DNA of 64,000 bases, from NCBI GenBank assembly GCA_015501075.1, contig JADNYJ010000097.1, positions 62,001 through 126,000 of the forward strand. The letters run 5' to 3'. The stretch is from Gymnopilus junonius (taxonomy: Eukaryota > Basidiomycota > Agaricomycetes > Agaricales > Galerinaceae). The notes beneath the pieces were generated by a model. That model worked only from the letters and a program-made list of their open reading frames with translations, searched no databases and was not told the origin of the DNA. Position numbers and translations under genes: made by a program. How positions within the stretch are numbered: position 1 is the stretch's first letter; each line of letters begins with the position of its first letter. Shown in pieces: positions 23,925 through 35,118 of this stretch.

Positions 23925-26429
23925 TCACAGCCTCGACAGTGCGCCCGATCCTTTCCTCGTCGTATCCCTTCCAACAGATATGGTACCACCCTTCTTAACA
24001 GTCCCATTACCATCGGCATGTCCACGTTCGATGCTTATCATCGATTTGGCCTTGCCATTCCGAGCGGACCCGCTCCACGCTGAAGGCGCAGATGTAGAGG
24101 CAGCTGAGGAGTCGTTGAACACCGAACGGGCTGCCTTACTGCTGCTGGCATTTGATAGAGTGTTCTTATGTCTCTTGGTACCGTAAAGATGCGCCCCTGC
24201 ATGGATAGCGGAAGAGGAAGATATGCCTGACGGTCCTGGCTGAATTCTCCATTGCCGACGGGCATGACCAGCATCTCGTCATCGTCCTCCTCGTCGCCCA
24301 GGACATACGTTGCTCCGCTAGGGCTGCCAGATCCAGAACTAGCACCATCAAATCCTTGATTTCGTAAAGCACGCCAAGGAGCAACAGCCTCGCTTCGATC
24401 CACGACCTCGTCAAAAACCTCGTAATATCGCCGTATACACAGCGCAATGACCATGCCCAGTGTTATCTTCCCTTCCATTAACTCAGCAGAATGAGGGCCA
24501 TGGTGTTCGCCAGCGCACTCGTACTCGTCTGGCTCTGTAATGGGACGCTGCACATCATGACGTCGCGCATGGGGTTGGGGCTCTTGACGAGGTTGGGACA
24601 AATGACTATAGCCAGATTCGTCGAGTCCATCCGATTGTAGTCACTCCGCAGAGACACGTCATGTAATAGGTCTGCGTTACGGGTCAAGAGACAACAGATG
24701 AATAAGAAGGACAAAGACTCACGCAGTACTTGCGATAACAAGATATGGGCACAAGGAACGAGTTCAGGGAGTATAATTTCCCTCACATAAGTTATAGCAG
24801 CCAATTCTGCGTCATTGTCCCCGGTAGGCATTGGACAGCTTCTGACAGACCCGTAAGTACTCTCGGGAAATATAGGTTCGGGTAGATCTCTGAGGTATTT
24901 CTTCAATAACACTGCTGCCAAATGTGGGTCTCCGAATGATCCCAAAGAGACGACATTGCCGCGATCGTAAGCCTCTTGAGCTGCTCGCAGAAGGGCGGAG
25001 GATGGCGACCGCCTAATAGACCTTCTTCTTGCATACCTGGATGATAACACTGTCAGCAGGTCTGTTGGACACATAGTTAAAAAGTTTGCGGCCTGTTTCC
25101 CTCAAAAATTGGATGGAGTCCCTGACTACTCTTGGAATGCCTCCTTTTTCTCCGTCGTAACCCATCAATTCCTCTAAGGGAACACCGAATATATTGGATC
25201 GTGTTGGCACCGGCAGAGTGATTTTTCGCTCGTATTTCTGATTTTCCCTGAGAAAAGTAAGTTAAGGAAGTTGGTCCATATACCGACAGATAATAGGAAG
25301 GTGCTTACTGATATACCGCGGGTGGAATGTCGATCTGAGTTAGAGGCACGTGTTGCGCCAGTTCGGATAAAGTCTTTATATACTCCAGTTTGCGAAAGAA
25401 TTTAGGACTGATGAACAATGAGATCAATAGTATCATATTCCGTGCCACAGAGAAGCTAACCTGATAATGGCCCCTGCCAGAGAGAACAACACTGAATGAA
25501 CTTAATGAGCAAGTAGGCACGGCATTCAAATTAAAGCAAACATACTCTTGGAGAAGAAGGACGAATGCACGATATACTACACAAAAAAATTAGATATGGA
25601 ATTCCCGAACTGGTGACAATTGTAAGGGACATACCAGTTGCTTCAAATTTTTTCGATACTTCCTACTAAGACTGCGATAAGCCTTCCAAACCCAGTTCCA
25701 GCTGGGAGCATGCTTTGATCCGGCGGCAAAAAATACGACAGTGTAATCAGCTTCGACTGTAGAATGGACGGCAAAAGGAAAGCAAGTGACAGTCAGTTCA
25801 ACAGCTAGGACATTAGTCAAAAAAACTGGCTTACCGTATAAGTCTAGATATGACAGGATACGTCTACAGAGGGCGAAAGATTAGGGCGTTGGAAGGTCAG
25901 GTAGGTAGGTAGGCGATTTGTCGAAAACATACGAAAGTAGAAGGTCGTATGACACAGTCTGAGGATCTGGAAGAGTAGAAGCATTGAGGACGACCCTAGC
26001 ATCATCCGAGAGATAAATCAAGTCAGGTATGCTTCTAACCAAAATGGAATGTCTCCTACATTGGCCTTGTCCTGGAGAGATGTCTCAGAAATATGAACGT
26101 TGGTAGGTCTTTAAAAAGCTGACTGACTCGAAATCAACGCCAGCCTGAAAAATCATCCTTGTCAAAACGTCCTGCACGATCTTCTTTTCCTCTTCTCCGT
26201 GACGATATTGGGCATCGTCTGAAAATGAATTAGTAGAGGAAGCCTGAGGCTTTTTCAGCCAGTTAGGTGGGGTGAATAATTTCCGTCTTGTTGGAGAAGG
26301 CAAATACGAATCTCCTCCATCCCCATTCCTCGTGTGAGAGAGATTGGCACCATGGGGCGGTGATGGCGAAGACTGAGCCAACGACAGTGCCGCCAATCTT
26401 TGCTTAAGATTGAACGTGGCTGGAGGCAT
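23925..26429 (-). CDS. CRAL-TRIO/Sec14-like plus RhoGAP protein (p50RhoGAP/Ecm25 type)
   Basis: Starts at ATG 26429 (MPPATFNLKQRLAALSL), ends at the TGA 23927-23925, with about a dozen exons. First a divergent CRAL-TRIO domain (about 26.0-25.3 kb): VVLNASTLPDP, SYLDLYVEADYTVVFF, KAYRSLSRKYRKNLKQL, YIVHSSFF, FRKLEYIKTLSELAQHVPL. Then a linker with FGVPLEEL and a RhoGAP domain (about 25.2-24.5 kb): GIPRVVRDSIQFLRETG, the arginine-finger region RRSPSSALLRAAQEAYD, LLKKYLRDLPEPIF, NRMDSTNLAIVICPNLV. The tail is disordered. Such proteins speed GTP hydrolysis by Rho/Cdc42 GTPases, with the CRAL-TRIO part giving lipid or autoinhibitory contacts. Two oddities: a one-base frame break beside the arginine finger (about 25015) and a GC rather than GT donor at 25091-25090. 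The first intron (26123 to about 26030) could not be placed in phase. Confidence 0.85.
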
Positions 26430-26814
26430 ATTTGACAGCTGGAAGCGCCCTTCGTGATGTTCCTCAACTTCTTGGCCGATCTTCTGAGAGGGGAAATGGT
26501 TCGGATAAACGTGGAAGTTGCGTGGAAGAAGTGTGGCCGCTGTCCAGACGTCGCGTCGTCGCTTCCTGTGGTTTTCTCAAAAGTCAGTTGGAAGTCTTTC
26601 CGTTGCCGGGTGACCCTTGTGTCATCTCAGGGGCTATCACGTGGATCGTATGATGAATCTCATTGGACAATGGCCATTCGGAACGTCGTCCGGCAACTGC
26701 GGAGGCTCTGTGTCCATTTGTAAGTGCAACTGTTTTCACCTCTCAAGGGTACTAACAATCTCTTATTACCTTGCGTTCAGTTTAGTGTATAAACATTCTG
26801 GAAGTCGAATTACG
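26430..26814. other. divergent intergenic region
   Basis: About 385 bases between the divergent RhoGAP and F-box-like genes; should hold both promoters. The frame of the F-box gene is open upstream to 26617 but without a persuasive start. Confidence 0.4.
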
Positions 26815-28647
26815 ATGGAACCCCGCCTTGTGCACCTCCTTAATGTCAACGAACCGCCATCAGAATCCGACATTCATGAAATGGAGGACCTTCTTCCGAC
26901 CCCGCTCCTAGAACTCTCAGAAATAGACAAAGAAATTTCTAGCATTGAGAACCGACTGAAAACTTTGAAAGAGAGACGCGAGGAGGTTCAAAGATCGGTC
27001 GACGACTATCGCAGAATCTTATCCCCCATTCGTCGCCTCCCCAACGATATCCTGCACGAGATATTTCTTCACTGTCTACCTCAGAATCGAAATCCAATTA
27101 TGACATCTTCAGAAGCCCCTCTGCTACTTTCCCGAGTCAGTAGTAAATGGCGATCTGTTGCACACTCTTCTCCACGGCTATGGGCACAGCTGCACATCAC
27201 CTTTTGTGACAACCATAGCATCGTCAACAGCTCACCAGGGTGGCCCAGAGGTGAAGAAAATCTTAATAAACAACTTGAAAAGCGCGTTTATGCCGTTCTC
27301 GAGCGGCGATGCGAAGCCGTGAAGGAGTGGCTCATGCGTTCAGGATCCTGTCCTTTATCTATATCCATCTTTTATTCGAGTAATGCTTGGAAAATGGAAC
27401 AAATCGACTCCCATATAGATGGTCCCACTATGGAGCTTTTCAAGATTCTGCTGGAATTTATCCATCGCTGGACAACAATAGAACTAAGAATGCCCTCGAG
27501 TTCTATCGCAAATTCGAAGCAATGTTTCCTAATTCACCAGATGCTTTGTCGGCGCTCACAAACCTGAGGGTAAATTTCCACCCGCAAACGTCCTCCCCGA
27601 TCACGACCTTCGATCCTCTGTCCTCCCCAATAACTTTATTTCAGGTTCCTAACTTGCAACGACTTTCTTTAGGTGGATTCACAGCTCGTAGTTTTTGGAA
27701 TCTCGACTCTCTACCTTTCGCTGCGCGGGGACAAAGGTTGTCGTACGTCTGCTGCCATGGTCTGCTTACAATTACAGAGGCGTCTCAGCTTCTCAAGCAG
27801 TGTATAAACCTCGAACATTGCAGGCTGTACATTGCACAAGACTACTCGCAGTTGGATGGCCAATCTCTTCAGGAAATCACTGGTGTCCCGACACTTTTTC
27901 TTCCCCGCCTTCTATCCCTCTCTATCCTCGAGGAGAGCACGATTTGAATTTAACGACCACATTTTATTCGTCAATTGATGCACCTCGCTTAAGATGGTTG
28001 GACTACCACAGACAGCCTTATGTCAGTACGCAGGAGATGCTTGCCGGCAATCCAAACCCTGAGCCTCCGATTCTTTCTCTCATCCAAAGGTCGACTAAAT
28101 TAAAAACACTATTGGTAGAGCCACGCGGCTTCTACCCTGCCGATTTACGCAAGGTTCTTGAAGTAGTCAGCCCCACTGTAACTCATCTGGTAATCGGGCA
28201 AGAAACTTCAAAACTCCCGCGATACATACCAAGCAGGCGTAGGAACTTCGCATCAGCAATTAATACCAGCTCGGCACAATTCGAACTTGATTGGCTTCTT
28301 ATTGAATCTGACTCCGGACCTGAAGCCCCCATCCCCCTCCTACCGCATCTCGAAACATTTGAGTGGTTCCCCGGCTACGTATCTGATGATGTCGTTATCC
28401 GATTTATAAGAAGCCGAATGGAGCCTTCGTTTTATAGCAAGACAGCCTTGAAGCATGTTCGAATAGTATTCAATAGGACCAAGAAACCGACGTCCTGCAA
28501 AATATAACTAGTGATCGCAAGCCTGTGAGCGAGATTAAAGTGGACCTCAATTACCTTCCAAAACCGCTGAAAAAAGAATTTGAACCGTTTTCACCATCAT
28601 ATGGACTGACCAGAGATGGCCGAACATGGATTCACGACGACATCTAA
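26815..28647 (+). CDS. F-box-like protein, family cop​y 1 (three apparent one-base deletions)
   Basis: ATG 26815 (MEPRLVHLLNVNEPP) begins a protein with an N-terminal coiled coil (EIDKEISSIENRLKTLKERR) followed by the F-box-like motif ILSPIRRLPNDILHEIFLHC and the family block APLLLSRVSSKWRSVAHSS. A leucine-rich C-terminal part follows, colinear with the two minus-strand relatives at 28956-30610 and 31083-32882. The frame changes three times, at the C-run 27493-27495, the T-run 27943-27945 and the A-run 28484-28486, each time in the direction of one missing base and at a point where the relatives stay in frame. The final frame ends at TAA 28645-28647. If the deletions are consensus errors this is a normal ~610-residue protein; if real, it is a pseudogene. 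Confidence 0.72.
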
Positions 28648-28955
28648 GACAAGTTATCTATTATGATGCTTCAAGGGGAGATCTGGGCCATAGTAACCTT
28701 TTTTAGGCAATTTCTCCTGCTTCTTTGACCGTTCTTGGTACCTCATCGACATCATTATTATATTATTGTTCTAGGAAGTATCACCGTTGCTGACAGGATG
28801 CTTGACTACATTCTACAGCGTATTCAGGATCATCCAGCTTGTACTGTCTCGATATACCAATGATCTTAGCGCCGAGAACGCAGGGTAGTTTACAAGGGTC
28901 ATAAATTTTTATGATGACTATAAATATACAAATGTGTAAACTTTGACTTCAGGAA

Positions 28956-30610
28956 TTAGGGGAATACCTCGTAAGTGGATGCTTCCAACGCACCGTACCA
29001 CGGAGAAAGAATATTGCTGTAGTCATTAGCTGGAAGCCGTTCGATGTATTGAAGATCCAACTCAATCTCAACACGTTCCTCTTCAGCACATCTATAGATC
29101 TCCGTGCTAATATCTGTTTCCATTTCCCGTCCAAAGACCACTCTAACGGACCGTAGTGAACTGACTCCCTTCTGAGCTGCCGATTCACCGAGTCGACTAA
29201 GAATGAAAGTTTTCAGTTTGTGATCACTAAATTTATTAGGGCTTAAATATGCCTCGAAGACCTCTAGCCTTGGAAGCAAAATCTCCGAATCTCCTTCGAT
29301 TATAAGGGCGTTGAGATTGAAATTACTGTCATTGCCACCTGTCCAAGAGACGTATTGTAATGGTGATATGAAATGGCGAGGTTTTTTACCAAGGATCAAA
29401 TGTGTCAGTTGACTAGCCAACCGAAAGCAAAATATGATATCTTGGCTGGACAACATCTGAGGGTCGAAAGATAATTTCGTCATCAAGGAGGACCTTTCAA
29501 TAAGGGCATGGACAGGGGATGTAGGTGCATCTGTGCCGTCTACATTCGGACTGAAACTTGACATATGGTCGTACGATTGGTAGTCAAATCGGTTCAGAGA
29601 TGGTGCGTCGAGACAGTGGTACAGGCTGGACATATTATCACCGGCAGAAAGGAGAATGGAAAGAAACCGTAGGCGAGGAAGTGAAATTGTTTCCCCATTG
29701 GCAGGGTCATATTCTATGCCGGTTGAATATGCAATGGCCAATTTGCAGCGTTCAAGGTTACGACATCTGCGGAGAACCTGAATGGCATCCTGATATGCGA
29801 TACTGGAAAGACATGAAATATGTGTTAGATTGATCCAGGTCGATGAGATGGTCCGGGGTTCCAGAAATAAACGCTGTCAGCTAATATGGAAAGGCTCTGT
29901 AAACCTGGCGCTTGTAATAACATGACATCTTTTTTCGGTGCATTGAGATTCGGGGACACCAGGGATGATGGAAAACAGAGCCTTAATCGTCGCAGAAGTG
30001 GTAGAGAGTCTGCTGAGATCTTGGACTCCAGAATTTGGTACATCTCGAAAGGCATGACAAGTTCAAGGTCCGCTAACCTCGAAGAAACAGAGACGAGAGA
30101 ATCAAAAATGCTCACCACATCATTTTCACGACCCAAATCATTAGTATGCAGTGGATAATTTGGATCCCCTAAAAAGGACAATGAGATCGATAGAGGACAG
30201 GTCCCTGAGCGACATAGCCAAATGTCCGCAAGCTGACGACGTCCCAGCATCGTCCTCCTGTGTTTCTCTTCAGTTTCACGCTTTTGGGCTGAATCATCTT
30301 CGGGCCGAAGGGGCTGCCAATAGTTTACAGGATACGAACTAGGATGAGAGTTGTAAAAAAGTAATTGTACGTGCAACCTTGCCCAGATACGAGGAGAGGA
30401 TAGTACGATGGATCGCCAAGATCGGCATATGATGGCCAGCAGCATTGGCGCCTCTTTGAAACTCATAACAGGGTTTCGATGATCAGGAAGACAATAGTAA
30501 AAAATTTCCAGTTTTTGTAACGGTCTCGACATCAAGTCCTTAACTTCGACCTGGGCTGCTGTGGAAGGAGGATCATTGTTCTGCAGAAGACTTGCAAGAT
30601 GCAGTTGCAT
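28956..30610 (-). CDS. F-box-like family copy 2, F-box deleted in frame
   Basis: Start ATG 30610 (MQLHLASLLQNNDPPSTAAQ), stop TAA 28958-28956. Alignment by eye to copy 3 shows that 47 codons are missing in frame directly after LQKLE: the coiled coil and the first half of the F-box (the ILSPIRRIPSELLQE region). The rest is colinear, from IFYYCLPDHRNPVMSFKEAP through the leucine-rich C-terminus to YEVFP. A single frame change at the G-run 29855-29858 (four C in coding sense) looks like one missing base. Without the F-box the product should not bind Skp1 normally. It might be a decaying copy or a truncated protein that keeps target binding; the sequence does not decide. Confidence 0.7.
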
Positions 30611-31082
30611 GACCGTCACGGAATCGACTGTGATTGCATTCCGGTAAGAGCAACCAGATATGAGTAACAGTTAGTCCACTCACGAGAATAACTTTCAGAC
30701 TTCGGTTGTGTTCCCAGTTGCTTCAGAACGCGATGGGAAGGTTGATCGATCTGACAAAGCGACGATTCAGTTTAGGTATAATTGTCGCATCTCGTGAGCA
30801 GCCTCTCTCTTCGACGCGTCGCGAACACTAACTGCCTCAAAACTGCCTCTATGGGACTACAACTCAAGTCACTTGACAGAGCCTGTCTGAGATTGAAAAA
30901 GTAGCTTTACAATTAAATTATATATAAGGCAATTGAGCACCCCAAGTTGGAAAGTAGTAGCTTGTACTGTCTCCATACTCTATACCAACAACCCTTAGCG
31001 CCGAGAAGGTAGGATAGGTTTACTCTACGAGGGTCACAAATTTGAATGATAACTATAAATATACAAATATATAGACTTGAGT

Positions 31083-32882
31083 TTAGGAATTAGGGAACAC
31101 CTTATGTGTGGATATTTCTGATAAACCATACCATGCAGAAAGACTATTATTATAGTCATTGTTAGGAAGCCGCTCAAGATATTGAAGATCCAACTTAATC
31201 GCTACACCTTGTTCTTCAGCGCGTCCATAAATCTCCGGACTGATATCCATTTCCATCCCCCTTCCAAAGATTACTCCAACGGACCTCAGTGAGCTGACTC
31301 CCTTGAGCAATGCCGAGTTGCCAAGTCGACTAAGAATGAATGCCTTCAGTTTCTGATCACTGAATTTATTTGGATTTAGATATGCCTCAAAAGCCTCCAG
31401 TCTCGGAAGTAGAATATCCTTGTCTCCTTCAATTGTAAGGGCATTTAGGTCAAAATTATTGGCACTGCTGCCTGTCCAAGGGATGTATTCGAATGGTGAT
31501 GGAAAATGGCGGGGCTTTTTTCCAATGATCAGATGTGTCAGTTGATTGGCCAACCGAAAACAAAACAAAACATTTTGACGAGTCAGCAACTGAGGGTCGA
31601 AGGATAATTTCTTCATGTTGGAGGACTTTTCAATAAGGGAGAGGACAGGAGAGGTAGACACGCTAGAAGGATCATCGCTGGTATTGAAGTCCGCCAACGT
31701 GTCTAACGGTTGGTAGTCAAACCAATTCAAGGATGGTGCGTTGAGCCATTGGTATAGGCCAGACATTTTGTCATGGCCATTAAGGAGAATGGAAAGAAAT
31801 CGCAAGTGAGGAAGTGAAATTATCTCTCCAGGGTCATTTTCAATGTTGGGGTAGTTTGTGATGACCAATTTGCAGCGTTCAAGGCTATGACATCTGCGGA
31901 GGATTCGAATAGCATCCAAGTGCATGAGGCTGGAAAGACATGAGAAATGTGTGAGGTTCATCCATGTCGACGGGATAGCCTGGGTTTCCAGAATATAGAC
32001 GCTGTTAGATATAATTGAAAGCTTCCGTAAATTTGGTGCTTGCAGTAATGTAACATTCTTCTTAGGTGGGTTGGGTTGTGGGGTGAGTAGCGGCGAGGAA
32101 AAGCTGAGCCTCAATCGAGTAAGAGTCTGTATACTGTTTATCAGGATTTTGGGCTCCAGAATTTGATATACCTCGAAAGGCATAGTAAGCTCTAGGTCCT
32201 GCAACTTTGAAAAAACAGAAAGTATAGAATCAAAAATGGGCATTAAATCACTGTCACCCAGGTCGTAGGTGTTCTCTGGATGGTTTGGATCCCCTGAAAA
32301 TGACAACGAGATCGATAAAGAGCAGGTTCCCGAGCGAGATAGCCAGGTATCTACAAGGTGTCGGCGTTCCAGCATCATCTTCCTGCATCGTTCTTCGGTT
32401 TCGTGCCTTTTGGAGGCACCTTCTGGAGGAAAATAAGGCTGCCAATAATGACCAATATACGAATCCGGATGGCCATTGTAAAGAAGCAATGGTATGTGCA
32501 ACCTTGCCCAGATACGAGGAGAGGATAGTACGATGGATCGCCAAGATCGGCATATGATGGCCAGCAGCATTGGCGCCTCTTTGAAACTCATAACAGGGTT
32601 TCGATGATCAGGAAGACAATAGTAAAATATCTCCTGCAAAAGCTCCGAAGGAATTCGACGAATCGGGGAGAGAATGAGGGAGTATTCTTCGATTGTCTTG
32701 TCTAGACCATTGCGTTCTTCCTCGAGCTCTTTCAAACTAGCAAGAATGCTCTGTATTTCTTCACTTTTACTTTCCAGTTTCTGTAGCGGCTTTGACATCA
32801 AGTCTTTGGCATCGGCCTGGGCTGCTGTGGAAGGAGAATTATTGTTCTGCAGAAGTTCTACAAGATGCGGTTGCATGCCCAT
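31083..32882 (-). CDS. F-box-like family copy 3, intact
   Basis: A single uninterrupted frame of 599 codons from ATG 32882 (MGMQPHLVELLQNNNSPS; a second ATG two codons on is equally possible) to TAA 31085-31083. Order: short N-terminus, coiled coil (about 35-75: SEEIQSILASLKELEEERNG), F-box-like motif LILSPIRRIPSELLQEIFYY (about 76-95), the family block APMLLAIICRSWRSIVLSSP, then a leucine-rich C-terminal half. It is the reference for judging lesions in copies 1 and 2. A role as substrate adaptor of an SCF ubiquitin ligase is expected from the family; the substrate is unknown. The upstream region is shared with copy 2 through the tandem duplication. Confidence 0.82.
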   Translation of the reverse strand: MGMQPHLVELLQNNNSPSTAAQADAKDLMSKPLQKLESKSEEIQSILASLKELEEERNGLDKTIEEYSLILSPIRRIPSELLQEIFYYCLPDHRNPVMSFKEAPMLLAIICRSWRSIVLSSPRIWARLHIPLLLYNGHPDSYIGHYWQPYFPPEGASKRHETEERCRKMMLERRHLVDTWLSRSGTCSLSISLSFSGDPNHPENTYDLGDSDLMPIFDSILSVFSKLQDLELTMPFEVYQILEPKILINSIQTLTRLRLSFSSPLLTPQPNPPKKNVTLLQAPNLRKLSIISNSVYILETQAIPSTWMNLTHFSCLSSLMHLDAIRILRRCHSLERCKLVITNYPNIENDPGEIISLPHLRFLSILLNGHDKMSGLYQWLNAPSLNWFDYQPLDTLADFNTSDDPSSVSTSPVLSLIEKSSNMKKLSFDPQLLTRQNVLFCFRLANQLTHLIIGKKPRHFPSPFEYIPWTGSSANNFDLNALTIEGDKDILLPRLEAFEAYLNPNKFSDQKLKAFILSRLGNSALLKGVSSLRSVGVIFGRGMEMDISPEIYGRAEEQGVAIKLDLQYLERLPNNDYNNSLSAWYGLSEISTHKVFPNS

Positions 32883-33509
32883 CACGCCGCACGGAATTGA
32901 CTGCGATTGCTTCCGATAAGGGCGATCAAGTATGAGTAACAATTACCACTCACGAGAATAACTTTCAGGCTCCGGTTGTGTTCCAAGTACGAACTGAGGA
33001 CTCGTCACTTGGGGAGCTGCGATGGGAAAGTTATGACTGTTGATCGACAGTCACTGCTGACAAAGCAATTAGGCATGATTCTTGCATCTCGTGATCAGCC
33101 TCATGTCGACCTCTGCGACGCGTCGCTTGGGTGTCGTTAACTGCCTCTACGAGACTACGACTCAAGTCACTCAACAGGTCAAGCTGTATGAAGTAAAGAT
33201 TGTGCTTTACAATTAAATTTATATGTGGGAATTGAGCCACTCAATTTGGAAAGTAGTAACTTAGTGTTATGGCGCACAGTGCAATTTCGATGTCAAGGGT
33301 ATTACAAAAATTGCCGCCCTTGTAGATCCTCCGAGAATTCGGACCTAAACAAAATATATTAACATGACTCAAACAGCTAACTCATTGGCAGCTTCTCTCT
33401 GGATCTAGATCTCCCTAATTTATCTGCTCAGACCGGCGGTCACCCTTCAGCTCTTACAGCACACTCTTAAAAGTGCTTGACCCACTTTAGTTTTTAACTC
33501 CAAGATCAA

Positions 33510-34800
33510 CTATGCGACGGGAGCAGGCAGACCCTGTGCACCAGCTTTATCTATGGCTGCTACTTCCTCGTCCGTGAGAGGCGCTGTGTGGTATACCATG
33601 AGTCAGGATCAAAATCGAAAAAAAAAATAGACTCACGCAGATCCCCTACAGCTAAATATTCCTTCAAATGCTGCTTGCTGGAGCTGGTCGTTACAATCAC
33701 AGCTCCCTTCGCACGGACCCAGAGGAAGATGACCTGCGTTGGGGTGATGCCGAGTCTCTTAGCGGCCGCATTGATAGGGGCATCAACGGGCCCTCCAGGG
33801 TGATTCCTTAAAGGACTATAGATAGATAAAAGGATAGAGAATGAATTTAATGTGGGATGGCAAAGAAGCTGGATGGAAGACCGACATCAGGCTGCTGTAC
33901 GCCTCTGTTACGATACCTTGCTCAGCGTGATATTTGAGTAGCGCTTCGTTCTCTGCAATGTTGTATGGGTGCAGGGGAATCTTTGGACAGAAAAAAATGC
34001 ATAAATGAGTACGGAGGGCTAGTCCAAGTACACATTTGTTACCTGGTTAACAGCAGGCTTGATCTTGGCTGTCTTGAATAGCTTTTGGAAATCATCAACT
34101 GTGAAATTGCTGACTCCAATACTCCTACAGTGACAGATAACATTCAACATGTCAATCTGATTCTTCAAAAAACACAAGATTGGACTTACTTAGTCAGCCC
34201 GGCCTCCTTGAGCTCTTCGAACTCCTTCCACACGCCCTCGTAATCTCCATTTTGAATTACTCCAGGAAAATGTATGAGATATAGGTCCAGGTGTTTGAAG
34301 CCGAGCTACGAAAAGGTAGAGTAGTTAGCTGTTGACTCTCGACCAACCTCTCGGAGACAGACTACAGTTGTACTCTACAGTTGTACTTACATCCTGAAGA
34401 CTCTTGTGAAAAGCCTCCTTCACAGTCGTACTGGAATTTCCGTACTTTGAAGTGACGTAAAGCTCATCCCTTGCATGTCCCGACTCGCGGAGCACCTCGC
34501 CGATATATTTTTCACTCAGGTAAACTGCGGTTGGTTAAAATGAATCTTCAATAAAATGGAATAAACAAGAAGCCACATAATATACCTTGTGCCGCATCAA
34601 TATGCGTAAAGCCAGTCTCAAGACCTTGTTTGATAAATTGATTTGGATCCTTGATTCGCCTAACGTCGCCTGTACCGACGGCTATTGATGGAATCTACGT
34701 CAGAATGGGCTGTTATTTAGAAGGACATTAAGGCAGATAAAGGAGAACATGACAAATGTACCTTGTTGCCGTCGTTCAACTGGATATTAGGGAAAGGCAT
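33510..34800 (-). CDS. aldo/keto reductase, intact member of a three-gene array
   Basis: Start ATG 34800 (MPFPNIQLNDGNK, exon 34800-34762), stop TAG 33512-33510, about eight exons. The catalytic tetrad of aldo/keto reductases can be seen: Asp in THIDAAQ, Tyr in the following QVYLSEKYIGEV, Lys in LYVTSKYG and His in LDLYLIHFP. Other family blocks are SIGVSNFTVDDFQKL, KPAVNQ, PGGPVDAP and the cofactor-binding end VTTSSSKQHLKEYL. These enzymes fold as a TIM barrel and reduce aldehydes, ketones or sugars with NADPH; the substrate is not predictable here. The protein ends at GLPAPVA, without the extension found in the next two copies. No frame break is needed. The three copies lie head to tail and probably arose by tandem duplication. 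Confidence 0.85.
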
Positions 34801-35118
34801 TCTGAAATGTAGCGTAATCGGAACTTCAGCAGGAGAGCAAGGAGTATGAAACGAAAGATAAGAAATATAACTTCATAGTTATCTTAAGAGCCTGAGAGTC
34901 TTCCTGTCAGTGGCATGGTGTGATGCTTGCATACATGCGTGAAGTGACGCCACTAGTCGTACAAATTGCTCAAGGATTGGCCGCAAACTAGATATAGAAT
35001 GTTGTGTGAGATGATGTATCTTATACCTTAAGTATGGGACGTCGAAGATGGCAGGGCAGTAATAATCGTTAAGTATAATCGACGCTAAAATCTACGAAGG
35101 GGAGAAGTCCAGAGCACC

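Larger units (their letters stand above)
28835..33260. repeat. tandem duplication carrying F-box-like copies 2 and 3
   Basis: Two direct copies of a roughly 2.1-2.3-kb unit: about 28835-30960 and 30960-33260. Similarity covers the 3' flank (GCTTGTACTGTCTC, TTAGCGCCGAGAA, GACTATAAATATACAAAT / AACTATAAATATACAAAT), the whole coding part and several hundred bases upstream of each start (CTCACGAGAATAACTTTCAG, GACTACAACTCAAGTCACT / GACTACGACTCAAGTCACT, AATTAAATT near the far end). Both genes therefore appear to have been copied with their promoters. The copies have diverged clearly, so the event is not very recent. Confidence 0.8.
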
